Of a stretch of DNA of 64,000 nt, positions 37,100-48,085 are shown piece after piece. Origin of the DNA: CAVXJN01 sp963762165 (GTDB lineage: Bacteria > Pseudomonadota > Gammaproteobacteria > JASBUN01); assembly GCA_963762165.1 (NCBI GenBank), contig CAVXJN010000001.1, forward strand, positions 496,001 to 560,000, given 5' to 3'. A program made the position numbers and the translations under genes. Each line of letters begins with the position of its first letter. Position 1 is the stretch's first letter. Under the pieces are notes generated by a model, which saw nothing but the letters and a program-made list of their open reading frames with translations, did no database searches and had not been told where the DNA came from.

Positions 37100-38156
37100 A
37101 TGCCGAACCGGTCGGTGTTTCTAAGGCACGAATGGTTCGACGCAGCGTGGCAATGGGCCAGTACAGACTCGCAACTGTACATCATCGCCATACACGAGAG
37201 CGATAGCCTGATCGGCATAGCGCCACTGATTATGCGAATTGCAGCCGACGACTCGAAATTGAGGACCTTGAGCTTCCTCACAGTCCCTGATACGCAGAGT
37301 TGTGATATCTTGGCCGAACCCAAGCGCCGCGGTGAGGTCATACGCTTGGTGCTGCGCGAATTAGGCCGACGAGGAGATTGGGACGTACTGAACCTTTCCT
37401 ATTTAACGCCGTCCACTGCCGAGGAAGTCTCGATTCTGGCCAAAGCGGCGGGTAGGCCGAGCATGGTCATCGACCAAGGCGCCAATCCCGGCATCAAACT
37501 GCAGGGAACCTGGAATGAATATTACGGGCGGCGCAGCCGACGGCTTAAGAAAGGCAACAACCTAATCGTCAACAAATTAAAAAAAGGCGGTCATGAATTC
37601 CAACTGGAACACTTCACCAGCGGAACGTCTGCAGCAAGAGGTCGAAACCGCGTCGACTGCTCGAAGATATCGTTTCCATTTCCGCGCATTCGTGGAAACG
37701 TGATACCGGTTTGAGCCTCGACTTTCCCGGCCCAAACGCGTTTATTCGCCGGCTGTCGCGAGTTAGCACGGGCAGAGGGCTGGCTTTCCGTTTGGCGGCT
37801 TAAGATCGACGGCCGGCCGATGGCAATGGAATACCAGTTGAACTACAACGGCTGGATCTATGCCCTGCGCTCGGATTTCGATGATTCCGCTGCGGAGTTG
37901 TCCCCCGGCACATATTTGAATTGGAAGATGCTCGAGCAGATGTTCGGATACAAACAACAACCGCTACCTGATGGGCCCGGGCGACAATGCCTACAAACTT
38001 CGCTGGGCGGAAGAATTCGAACTGGTCCAACGAGTAATGATCTACGCCAGCACCATGCGCGGACGCTGGCAGGCGCTGCGCGACCTGCGGTTGCGCCCCG
38101 CCGCGCGCTGGGTCCGCGACAAAGCACTGGCATTCAAATGCTCCAACAAGGAGTAG
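37100..38156 (+). CDS. GNAT/FemAB-like acyltransferase of the XrtA locus, frameshifted
   Basis: The pieces read RSVFLRHEWFDAAWQWASTD and DSLIGIAPLIMRIAADDSKL (N-terminal GNAT half). In another frame AHSWKRDTGLSLDFPGPNAF follows, then EYQLNYNGWIYALRSDFDDS with YLNWKMLEQMFG, and in a third frame GDNAYKLRWAEEFE. This is the BioF2/CelD-type acyltransferase domain often found in polysaccharide loci, related to the FemAB-like proteins of PEP-CTERM systems. Breaks lie near 37635, 37770 and 37965. The true start is upstream of 37100, in sequence also disturbed by indels. The asparagine-synthase-like gene starts 3 bp after its stop. Confidence 0.7.
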
Positions 38157-38159
38157 GCA

Positions 38160-40007
38160 TGAGCGGAATTTGCGGCTGGTTCACGGCAGCACCTCAGGAT
38201 ATTCGATGCGTATTGACCGCAATCGAGGCCATGATCGAACAGCTCGCCCCTTCAAGGTCAAGAGGCAGAGCGGTCACTTGAGAACCAGCCGACGGCGCGT
38301 ATAGGCGCTGGCCGGTATAGCATGCAGCGCCAGCGCCATGAGCGATACTGGTTGCAACTCAGGGATGCCCTGTCTGGGCGCGACCGCTAAACGAGAGTGG
38401 ACCCAACACCAAAATATCGGAGCGGGCTGTGCACGCGGCTTATCGCGATTGCGGTCCGGATTTCCTAGAGCATCTCGACGGCCAATTCGCATCTGGTCGT
38501 GATTGACCTGTTGTCGCGACAAGTTGCTACTCGCAGTAGACCGGTACCGGAACCGAATCGCTGTGTTACACGCAATGAGACACGGAATCGCATTTGCGTC
38601 GCTAACCGATGCACTGACGGCCCATCCGGCAGTCAACCGAGAACTCGATCCACAAGCACTATTCAATTACGTGTATTTTCATATGGTGCCGGGCCCAGAC
38701 GGTGTGTTCAAAGACGTACAGCGACTGCTCCCCGGACATTATCTGCAGGTCCAAAACGGCGCCACCCGCACCGGAGAATACTGGCACCCCCATTACGTCG
38801 ATATCACATACGAAGGATTCGCTGACCGCAAGCAAACACTGCGTACCCTGTTGCGGGAGAGCGTAAGCCGACGCCCTATGCGGTGGTCGGGCAGGTGCAT
38901 TTCTCAGCGGAGGCACCGATAGCTCGACTATAGCCGGCATCTTGAGCGAGGTGCGTTGGCGCTGGCGCACGGACATACTCCATCGGATTCGACGCACCTG
39001 GATACGACGAATCCGAGTTCGCCCGTACTGCTGCCCGCCATTTCAAAACGAACCATCGACGAATATTACGTCACGCCCGGAGGATGTAGTGCGTGCGGTT
39101 CCATTGATGGCCCGCACCTTCGACACCCCATTCGGCAACGCGTCGGCCATACCAGCGTACTATTGCGCAAAAGTCGCAGCAGAGGATGGAGTCGAGACCC
39201 TATCTCGGGAGGAGACGGCGGTGACGAATTGTTCGGCGGCAATGCACGCTATGCCAAGCAGTGGGTATTCTCCCTGTACGAACAGGTACCCGGCATGCTG
39301 CGTAAAACGGTGTTCGAACCCATGCTTTCCGCACTGCCCGGCGCGGGCCCCGTACGCAAAGCACGCAGCTATGTCGCCCAAGCCAATCTTGGCATGCCGG
39401 ATCGAATGGAATCCTACAATCTACTAGAGCCGACTCGGCATGAATCGCGTGTTCACAGCGGAATTTCTGGCGACAATCGACACTGGACGACCGATCGAAT
39501 TGGTGCGCGAAATTTACCATGCTGCGGATGCAGACCATGCAATCGAATCGCATGTTGGCACTGGATATGCGCCTAACCCTGGCCGACAACGACCTGCGCA
39601 AAGTAACCCGGGCGTGTGACGCTGCCGGAATGAAGCGTGACATTCCCATTACTGGATCGCCGTTTAATCGAATTCGCCCAGACGCTACCTCCCGATTGGA
39701 AGGTCAAACGTACAAAGCTGCGGGACTTTTTCAAGCGCGCGTTGGCTGATTTTCTACCTCAACAAATCATCACCAAGTCAAAGCATGGATTCGGCTTGCC
39801 ATTCGGGATCTGGATGCAGACACATGACGGACTGCATGCGTTGGCCCATGACAGTCTATTGAACGATTGCGCAACCGCAACATCATTCGTCCGAAGTTCA
39901 TCGATGATCTCACTACGACGCACCTTGAACAACACGCCGCATACTATGGGACAATGGTGTGGATCTTGATGATGCTTGAACAATGGCTAGAGAGTAGGCG
40001 AATTTGA
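38160..40007 (+). CDS. Asparagine-synthase-like amidotransferase, heavily frameshifted
   Basis: Begins MSGICGWFTAAPQD, where the second Cys region serves as the N-terminal nucleophile type of glutamine amidotransferases. It then runs through several frames: ALFNYVYFHMVPGPDGVFKD with LLPGHYLQVQNG; EYYVTPEDVVRAVPLMARTF with DTPFGNASAIPAYYCAK; GGDGGDELFGGNARYAKQW; PLLDRRLIEFAQTLPPDWKV; KSKHGFGLPFGIWM; and MVWILMMLEQWLESRRI to the TGA at 40007. At least six indels are needed. The synthetase motifs (SGG near 38910 and GDGGDE) place it with the asparagine synthases of XrtA loci, which probably amidate sugar acids or proteins rather than make free asparagine. A second one is at 59.8-61.8 kb. Confidence 0.75.
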
Positions 40008-40562
40008 TATCTGCACTGGCGCGACTGCATCAAGGCAATGACACTTCAACCGCACTGCAGCCACGGAGACCGTTTGGGTCATAGTCTACTTGAACTGCGC
40101 CAGCAATTTTGCTGTCGGCAAGGAAGCTGAGATGACGGCTCCTGTCAGGCCGAAGCTTGTGTCTCGAATGCTCCTACGACACTGATCAACCCCGCATCGA
40201 AACGACGTTGATCTATTCGGATAAGCCCTCACTGAAGCTCCTCATCAACGAAACGTTCAATGGGACATTGCCCGACCCACTTCGAGCCCGGTCGGCACAG
40301 ATGACACCGCTCGAACGTAAATCGACACTGGGTGCTCTACGCCACGGGACCAATTCCAGATATTCGAAACGCTACAATTCCGGCAGGTCGTTCACGTGGC
40401 AGATTCTGTCAGCGATCCAGGATCCAGCACAAAAGATACGCGTCGCCCGGAAAATCCGTTATTGTAGTTCTTATAACGTGAGCTAAACTATGGATTCTAA
40501 AAACCGCGCGGACCAATTGAAGTGTAACATGGCTCTCTAGGGTTCTGCGGCAAGGGGGGCTT
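40008..40562. other. Gap with one unidentified open frame
   Basis: About 550 bp between the amidotransferase and the kelch gene. A 109-codon frame on the plus strand (40157-40486) begins MCLECSYDTDQPRIETTLIY but matches nothing I know and has no ribosome site. The final 20 bp hold the AGGGGGG ribosome site of the next gene. Confidence 0.35.
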
Positions 40563-41873
40563 ATGAAGCAGGCACTATGCGCACTACTCAGCGTGGCATG
40601 TTCGATGCCTCTGCTAGCCGAAGCAGACGAACAAAATCAATGGCATTACATGGGGGGCTGGTTGAGCGTCACGAGAGGATGGCTCGACTGGAAGAAAAAC
40701 GATTACGATGGCAGGTATTGCCTGTTTTCCGGTCATTCGTCCTGGAAGGCGGAGAACGACGTTCGCTGTTACGATCCCGCCCAGAATCGCTGGCAAACGG
40801 TCTACGCCGGCGATCAATCCGCGACGCAGCCGATTGGCGGTGACTTGCATTCGTGGAGTTGGGATCCCGTCGACCAGGAATACCTCTTGTTCGACAGTGC
40901 GAAAACAGGCTGGCGCGCCTATGCATTCCATATGGCGAGCCGGACATGGAGTCCCATTACTAATGCCGATATCGCCGGTATAGATAATCGCACATTCATC
41001 TCGGATGCTGGAACAGCGACATCACCCGACCATAATTTGACCGTCATTGTCGGTGGATCGATCTATTCAACCCCGATCAACGTAGTCCGGTACATTGATC
41101 TCAACACACATACTTATTCCGAACAGACCAAAAACGTACCTCCGGCGCGAAGCGGAATTCAAAATCAATTCCTCTATATCTCGTCGCTGAAAAAATTTCT
41201 GCTATTCAGTGGCCGCTCGGCGACCAACGACTTGTGGTTGCTTGATCCGGCGACCCGGGTATGGACGCCAATTGCGCACGTAAATCCGCCGCCCGCCACC
41301 TTCACAGGTCAGATGGCCTACGACCCAGAACAAAACATCGTATATTTGGTCGGCGGCGCAAAAGGTTCTGCGAGGGTGTGGATTCTGCACATCTCCAACT
41401 GGACTTGGGAAGAACTTCCACTCCCGGCCGGCACACCGTTGGTCAATTATCCATCGCGTCGCACACACGGCACCGCGATGTTCGATCCGGCAGTCGGCTT
41501 TTGCACCACGGCGGGCTTAATGGACGGCGCTGCGTGGACGGACACGTTGCGTACCTGGTGTTTCCGACATTCCGTGCAGACGGATACGGTACCCCCAATT
41601 TCACCCTTGGCAGGATCAACGACGTTTGTACCTTCCACAGTCGGCGACCTCACTGCCACATGGAGTGCCAGCCCAGACGATCCCACAGATGTAGACCACT
41701 ATGAGTTGCAGCGCTCAGACGACAGTGGCAATACGTGGAAAGACCTGGTCACTGTCCCTGCATCCGGCGCCCCTACTTACGCCCACACGTATCAAAGTGT
41801 CCCGAGCGGACCGACGCGTGTCCAGGCCGTAGACGCCGCGGGAAATGGCTCGGGATACGTGATTATCTACTGA
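40563..41873 (+). CDS. Exported kelch-type beta-propeller protein with fibronectin-III-like end
   Basis: 436 residues. A signal peptide (KQALCALLSVACSMPLLAEA) is followed by repeated propeller blades (NDVRCYDPAQNRWQTVY; TNDLWLLDPATRVWTPIA; ARVWILHISNWTWEELPLP), each with the [x]-D-x-x-x-x-x-W pattern of kelch motifs. A C-terminal segment of about 85 residues (VGDLTATWSASPDDPTDVDH; YELQRSDDSGNTWKDL) looks like fibronectin type III. The frame is intact and the ATG follows AAGGGGGG. The fold suits carbohydrate binding or galactose-oxidase-like chemistry, but the copper-ligand set cannot be confirmed by eye. A larger kelch protein lies at 50.6-53.1 kb. Confidence 0.75.
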   Translation: MKQALCALLSVACSMPLLAEADEQNQWHYMGGWLSVTRGWLDWKKNDYDGRYCLFSGHSSWKAENDVRCYDPAQNRWQTVYAGDQSATQPIGGDLHSWSWDPVDQEYLLFDSAKTGWRAYAFHMASRTWSPITNADIAGIDNRTFISDAGTATSPDHNLTVIVGGSIYSTPINVVRYIDLNTHTYSEQTKNVPPARSGIQNQFLYISSLKKFLLFSGRSATNDLWLLDPATRVWTPIAHVNPPPATFTGQMAYDPEQNIVYLVGGAKGSARVWILHISNWTWEELPLPAGTPLVNYPSRRTHGTAMFDPAVGFCTTAGLMDGAAWTDTLRTWCFRHSVQTDTVPPISPLAGSTTFVPSTVGDLTATWSASPDDPTDVDHYELQRSDDSGNTWKDLVTVPASGAPTYAHTYQSVPSGPTRVQAVDAAGNGSGYVIIY

Positions 41874-41908
41874 AGGATCGCCATCGGACCGCGAGCGAGC
41901 TGCTGCGG

Positions 41909-43016
41909 TTAGGTCAGATAGTTGCGCACGAGCGCCATGTGAAAGCGGCTCGGCGTTGTATGCCAGGGCGTAAAGCGCGGAAGTTGGAATAAATCAGTTC
42001 CCGCACGCGCGGCGCCCCAGCGGGTCGAAACGGCAGCATCGAAGCCCATCGCCGCCACTATATCACGTTGCGCTTCTGTGTAATCTGTGCCCGGCTTGCC
42101 ATTCGGATAGGCGAAGAGCCTCACGTTGTCTGCAATGATCTCTTCGAGCAACTCTTTGCCCGTGCCGATTTCGATACGTGCGGCTTTGTCATCTAGTCGC
42201 GCAAGAATCGGATGGCTGTGAGTGTGCGCTCCTATCTCCATCCCAGAATCATGTAGTCTGCGCACCTGCTCGCTTGACATCATCAGATCGTCAGGCAATT
42301 CCACCCGAGCGCGCTCGAGCAAGGATTCAACCTTTTCCGCACGCCGCTGCGGATCCAGATATTTGACGCTATGAATAATTCGCTCGGCCAACTTCCAGCG
42401 TTCGGCCGTACCGCCCAAGTACGGTACCGAGTCCTAAATCCGATATAAGTCGACAGCCGGGCCTTCCACGCGACGCGCCCATTCGATCACCGAATCGTTC
42501 CACATTCTACCGCCATTCAGAAATGCCGTAGCGATGAAAAACGTCGCGCTCAATCCGTACTTTTTCAGCAAGGGCATGGCCACGGACTCGTTGTCGCCAT
42601 AGCCATCATCGAAAGTAATGCACGCAGCTCGTTGCGGGAGATCCCCAGCCGCGAGGCGCCGAATGGCCTCGCTAAGTGGCAGCACGTGGAAATGGCGCGC
42701 CAACAACTTCTAAATGCCAGTCGAACGTATCCCGATCGACTTCTCCCTGCCGAAACAGATCAGGCTGATTCCGTACCCGATGATAAATCAGGATCGAAAG
42801 CCGTGCCCTTGGTCCCGCCGGGGACGAGAGACTTGACGCGATACCGATCGGTAGATTGAACAGCTTCTGTGCGAAAGCCACCGCTAGATTCCTTCCGTCG
42901 ACTGAGAATAAACGGCCATAGCCGACTTTGTCGCCGGAGTTGGTATATCCTGTATTCAAAGCAAGCCAGCCTCGTTTTACCCAATTCGACCCGTTTTCAA
43001 TAAGAGCCTCATTCAT
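41909..43016 (-). CDS. Polysaccharide deacetylase family protein, frameshifted
   Basis: The chain reads ARLSILIYHRVRNQPDLFRQ, then (other frame) ACITFDDGYGDNESVAMPLL with KYGLSATFFIATAFLNGG, then SSEQVRRLHDSGMEIGAHTH and SHPILARL, and ends RFTPWHTTPSRFHMALVRNY. The NodB motifs TFDDG and HTHSH hold the metal and base residues, so activity on N-acetyl sugars is expected. The frame changes near 42690. A TAG at 42434-42436 interrupts it and is probably part of a pair of compensating indels. Its proposed ATG at 43016 overlaps the methyltransferase stop. Deacetylases of this kind are regular members of XrtA polysaccharide loci. Confidence 0.75.
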
Positions 43017-43826
43017 CCGTGCCCCGACTTTCTCTTCAATCTCGCAATGAGGCGGAAGGGTGTGTTGGACCGCAGAGACCGTCTAGCAGGAACTGAGATC
43101 CTACCGGAAACGATCATCGAATGGCTTACCGTAGCGCCATTCCCGGAACATTTTTCAGTATCCATTGGATCCCGGGAATCTCCAAGAACCATTGAAACCG
43201 CTGGAACCTGCGCGGCAGGATTGGCAGCCAATGAATTTGACCTCTTGCATTCCCGCAGCGATGAGCAAACGGCGCAAGTAATATGGCGACTCGTAACGGA
43301 CATGCGCCGGTCGCCCTCGGATACGCCTAGCTGCTGACTCCAGCAAGTGAGGCACACACCAACTGTTGAGGCCATCGATCCAGACTTCGCCGTCTGGACG
43401 AACCACGCGCGCAAGTTCCGATACCACGGAATGCGACGATGACAGCGCCTGCGTTACACCAAAGCAAAGGATGCCATCGACGCTGGCGGGCTTCACCGGT
43501 AATGCCGTCACGTCCCCGACGGCCCACCCATAAGCACCTCTCGTACGATCACGCGCCTTCTGCACAGAGATCGAAGAATAGTCCAAGCCGATGGCTCGGA
43601 CCTCGCGTTCGCGCATCACTCGAACATAGGTCCCAGCTCCGCATCCGGCGTCCAGCCATAGCTCATCTTTCCGATTTCCGCCCCAAGTCTGCGCGAAGCG
43701 CCGTACACGCGCCTCGAGGCCGGTAGGACTCCACCCCGCAATGCCGGCATCATCCTCATTGCTGGCCGCAAACGTGACAAAGCGTGCGCGCCACTGTCTT
43801 TCAAATGACTTCGGATCCTCAGTCAT
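43013..43826 (-). CDS. Class I SAM-dependent methyltransferase, frameshifted at the end
   Basis: The ATG at 43826 gives MTEDPKSFERQWRARFVTFA. Motif I follows (ELWLDAGCGAGTYVRVMRER), then motif II/III (WAVGDVTALPVKPASVDGIL) and a typical lid end (LARVVRPDGEVWIDGLN). Near 43220 the frame shifts; the continuing frame reads LPILPRRFQRFQWFLEIPGI, the usual end of these enzymes. An upstream in-frame start at 43853 overlaps the beta-helix gene. Start and stop both overlap their neighbours, so translation is probably coupled. The substrate is likely a sugar or lipid-linked intermediate (inference from context). Confidence 0.75.
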
Positions 43827-45157
43827 TATGATTACCCGTAATGGTGCAACCACTCGGAGAGGAAATCCTGCCTCCCATCATTGGCATCCTTTCACTTCCG
43901 GTTGCCGCGACCAGCACGGGTAGCCATCTTGTCCGGGTCCCGCTCTCACCGGCATATGCACCACGAAAGGCTCTCCGCCGTACCCGCGCGTCAAAATCAC
44001 ACCGCGCACCCCGAAACTTACCCATCATGTCGGTGATACTCACACCCCCCGCCAGCGCATCTCCTACTGGATGCAAGTCAAGGCTTTGGAGACTTTCGGT
44101 GCTCGCAAGATACTCGCTTGCAGCTGATCTGAATGCAACGAAATTGTCCTTTTGATCGCCTCCACGCAGAGGCTGCGACGCGAATACGGCGTTGCCAATC
44201 ACTGGATCTGCGTTCGTTCCGCGCGAATTACACTGATTCCGATGTCGCGCGCCAAAATCGTATTGTGAAAGACGTAAACACGCCGTGGTATCCATTTATG
44301 CGGCTGAATCGCAATCGCATCGCCGACATCGTTTACGAATAAATTGTCATACAGAGCCACGTTGCCTTCGCCCTGAAATAAGAGCTCGGTGGGATTCTGA
44401 TAGAAGAAGTTTCCATATATCAGGTATCGATCGTCGGCGCCCCATCCTGGCGCGGGAAATGCCCGACCAGCACGTTTGGACGCGCCATTTTCTCTCGCGA
44501 TCCGTTATTCGCTTTCGTGAATACGTTGTAGCGAATGGTAGTCTCGAAGGGGCCAGGGCCAAGTCCCGGCAAGTCCTGTGGACGACTCAACTGGTGCTTG
44601 ACTTCAATATTGTAGCCACGGGTATCCGCCACCAGATTATTCTCAATTAGTCCGGCGACGAATGGCGCCGTGCCATCAGATCGCCGAAATACATTCCGGT
44701 TCCCGCGCCTTCAATGACATTCTTACGGATTATCCACTTCCACGCCGGACATTTGGTCAGAAATGGCGACGTCTTGCTGCGAAGCGTTGTAACCCCGGAT
44801 TACAAGGGTTTCTAGCGTGATGTGATGCGCCCACTTCGAGGTTCCCTCCGCTTTAACCGCATCTGTATTCTGCCCATCCCCTAACAACGTGAGGTGCTCA
44901 ACCTTCACGAAGCTCGCATTGCTGATGCTAATCGTATTCGTTCCTGTCTGCCCGACGAACACCGCTCGAGGTCCTGTCGCAGTCCCTCGAATCGTGATCG
45001 GGGAACCCTCGCGGCCATTTAGGTCGTGGATCCGCAAACCGTCTTCATATCTGCCTGAAGCCAACTCGAGAACGTCCCCCGATCTAAGCGAGCGTAATGC
45101 CGACCGATAGTTTTCCGGATCGCCCCGGACCAGCTCGCCGACACTGTGGACGCGCAC
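43819..45157 (-). CDS. Right-handed beta-helix protein, frameshifted
   Basis: The first part (SLRSGDVLELASGRYEDGLR; GREGSPITIRGTATGPRAVF; VKVEHLTLLGDGQNTDAVKA) has the NosD/chondroitinase-B type parallel beta-helix repeat. Later frames continue it: FETTIRYNVFTKANNGSREK, NFFYQNPTELLFQGEGNVAL, YDNLFVNDVGDAIAIQPHKW, and finally LRGGDQKDNFVAFRSAASEY with FRGAYAGES. Breaks lie near 44725, 44640, 44550, 44390 and 44250. The start is uncertain: the frame remains open above 45157. Beta-helix proteins in such loci are candidates for polysaccharide lyase or epimerase functions, unproven here. The stop overlaps the methyltransferase start. Confidence 0.7.
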
Positions 45158-45344
45158 AACACGCCGAACGTAAATAACGAGGCCGCCGAGTACCAGATCG
45201 ATCGTGAGCCTGTCCTAACACGCCAAATCCATACCTTCAATTGCGTACACCTCAGAGATAAACGTAGTAGCGTTGCGTACGAGTCTGAAAATCTAGGTCT
45301 GGTGAGCAGAAAAATACGTTGCAAAGCCTAAGCTCTGAGCGACA

Positions 45345-46831
45345 TCAAGATACGGCACCCACCGAGAGCCTCGCAAAAATATTGCGAAGACGTCGCAGAA
45401 CATAGGCCTCCGCGCCGTCCGGGTAGCCCCTCCAGCGCCACATCAGATATATCATCAAGGCGTACACGCTCGCGCCGAGGGAGGCTTTACCAAATAATGT
45501 GATTACGGGATGGCTGCCGGACCAAACTGGCGCCACGAACGTGAGCACTCCGATCATCCCCGCCATGGCAACCACAGGCCGCCAAATCGCGTTGAAAACG
45601 GCGGTGAGCCCAACGTCCAATGCACGTGCTATCACATACGTGCTCGCTGGTATAATCAGCCACGATACCAATAGTTGCGACCACGCGGCGGCAAGAAGCC
45701 CATACTGGGGCACAAACACCACCAACGCGCAAACGAGCAGAGCAGCTCGGGCTCCGAAAAATGCTGCATTGGTTCTCGGCCGGCCCAGCGCCATTTGTGC
45801 GCTTATATTCGGCGAAAATATCGCCACCAACCCCCCGTTGATCGCCAGTATGTGCACGATCGGAATCGCAGACCTCCATTTTTCACCCAACAGCACCAAC
45901 ACCAATTCGGGCGCAACAAGTGCGATTCCAACGGATACTGGCAATGCGATTAACGCCATGACGGAGACGGTCCTCAAATAGTACCATCCGAGTGCCGCGC
46001 TATCGGTAGCTAGTTTTGAATATCCGGGAAAAAGCGCGTGACTGATGGGCGCAACGAGTTCCGTAGCGGTTAGGTTCGAGATCTCATAGCCGATGGTATA
46101 AATTCCCAACGGCCCGGCTCCTAAAAACTTCCCCACCATGAGATCATCGGATTTTTCATTCAGAAATGAAAATATGCTAGTCGCTAGAACCCACTTCGAA
46201 AACCCGACCAGCTCTTGCGTTTTCGCCGTGCTGAGTCGGGGCCGAAACGGATGAGCTACATATGTAGAGATAACACGAACAATAGCCCCGACCACCATTC
46301 CCACAACCAGGGCCCAGTAGCTTTCGTAAATCAATGCCACTGCCACGGTCGCGGAAAAACTCGAAAGCTTTCGTATTACCTGCAGCCAAAATAATTTCGA
46401 TAGCTCCAACCGAATCCGAAAATTTATCACGCCGACGTTTTCCAGCCGCGAGACGGCTGCCACGGCAGCGAGCACATATATGACGCCGGCGATTTTCGGC
46501 TCGTTGAAAAACACTGCAGCCGGTTCAGCGAGTAGCAATAAAGTCTGAGCCGAAACCGTTCCCGGTAATCAAATTCAAGGTCCATGCCGTATCGAAGTAG
46601 GCGCGTTCCGTTTTTTGATTTTGAATTATCGCATTGCCGAAATTGAACGCCCCCAGAATGTCTATGATCGCGTACAATGACATCGCTAGCGCAATGATGC
46701 CGAAGTCTTTCGGTACCAAGATTCTGGCGAGAGATAATCTTGACCCTGACAAGGCCAATCGCTCGAACAAATAACCGCAACACAACCATCCATGCGGCAC
46801 CCCTCGCAATCTTTCCCCTTAGTTCGCTCAC
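45345..46831 (-). CDS. Oligosaccharide flippase, Wzx/MOP superfamily, frameshifted
   Basis: The N-terminus ELRGKIARGAAWMVVLRLFV continues in a second frame as LARILVPKDFGIIALAMSLY with YFDTAWTLNLITG. From about 46538 a third frame gives 397 residues with ten transmembrane segments (for example GFSKWVLATSIFSFLNEKSD and DLMVGKFLGAGPLGIYTIGY). This is the pattern of the lipopolysaccharide/teichoic acid flippase family, which moves lipid-linked repeat units across the inner membrane. Breaks lie near 46745 and 46530. It is divergent from the sulfotransferase at 46974. Confidence 0.85.
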
Positions 46832-46973
46832 AACAGTTCATGACCTCGCCAAATTTCAGCACTAACATTTTCTCGGAATTCCGGATCGGACGTAAATACT
46901 TCAGCACGCTCGACATCTGATTTCCACCCAATTAACATGAGCACGCTAATCAAATAACCAAGGAATCCTACGC

Positions 46974-47996
46974 ATGTCGAACCGGCGCGATGTAGCAGGG
47001 TGGTTAATGCAGCACCAGCGATTCTACGACGTTGCGAACGCGTTACACCTTATCCGCGGCCGAACAGAAGATGCCATTCTGGTAATCGGAGCACCGCGCT
47101 CAGGAACAACTTGGCTTGCACAACTCCTAGCTGGACTGCCTAGCATAAATACATCGACGAGCCTCTGCTTCCGTCACCGTACTTGGCGCAGCGCACAGGC
47201 ATCAACACGTGGCGAAAATATCTTGATCCTAATGACGAAGCGCCTGCGGTTGAAAAATATCTGCGCGATGTGTTCAGCGGCCGCGGCTACCTTAATACCG
47301 TTCTACCTGCTGACGGATCATTCAATCGGCTGCGAATTTTAATCAGCCCGGCCGGCACGGTTGTCGAGCTGGTGCGAGCAAATCGATTGTTGCATTGGTT
47401 AAATCGACGCATCCCGACAAAGGCGATTGTATACCTGATTCGCAATCCCTTTGCTGTCGGTGGCATCCCAATTGAATTTTCGTGACGCATGGCGCAATAC
47501 CAAGCCCCCGAAACCATCCGAGTTCCAGACCGCGTTCGGGGGATGGATCCCGCAATCTCTGGTTACACAATTCGAACCGGTCCTTGCGCACGCAACAACG
47601 CCGGCGACGACATTGGCGGTTACCTGGTGCCTCGACAACTATGTAGCTCTCCAACACCATCCGCCGTTCCCAGCAATCGTGATCTCATACGAGGATCTGC
47701 TTCGCGAGCCGGAATTGCACGTTCAGCGCATCCTATCGGCTACGAGTTACGAACTCACAGACCGGATCAGGGAATTATTGCGAACTCCATCGCGGTCGGC
47801 TTCAAAGGATCTTTCGACTACGAGCTACGAAACGCAACTACTCAAATGGCGCAACACACTTTCTTCGCGCGCGATCCACGGAATCGATTCGATTCTCGAA
47901 GGATTCGGACTGCATCTATACGAAGCCAACGGGCTTCCGAATCTGCAAACTGCGCGAAATCGAAATCGAGACACAGTCGCTCGAACTATTGATTGA
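46974..47996 (+). CDS. PAPS-dependent sulfotransferase, frameshifted
   Basis: Starts MSNRRDVAGWLMQHQRFYDV with AAGGA nine bases upstream. The PAPS loop VIGAPRSGTTWLAQLLAGLP is intact. After breaks near 47160 and 47470 the chain continues with TGINTWRKYLDPNDEAPAVE, the 3'-phosphate site VYLIRNPFAV, then LNFRDAWRNTKPPKPSEFQT and FPAIVISYEDLLREPELHVQ. The end is a normal sulfotransferase tail. It is unlike the 35.9 kb copy in detail, so it is a separate enzyme rather than a recent duplicate. Confidence 0.8.
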
Positions 47997-48085
47997 TCGG
48001 CGATCGAGTCGAACCGAAAACACTCACCGAAACGGATTTAGTTTACACCGCGCCGCCGCGCGCATAATCGCCCGACGCTTCCGCA

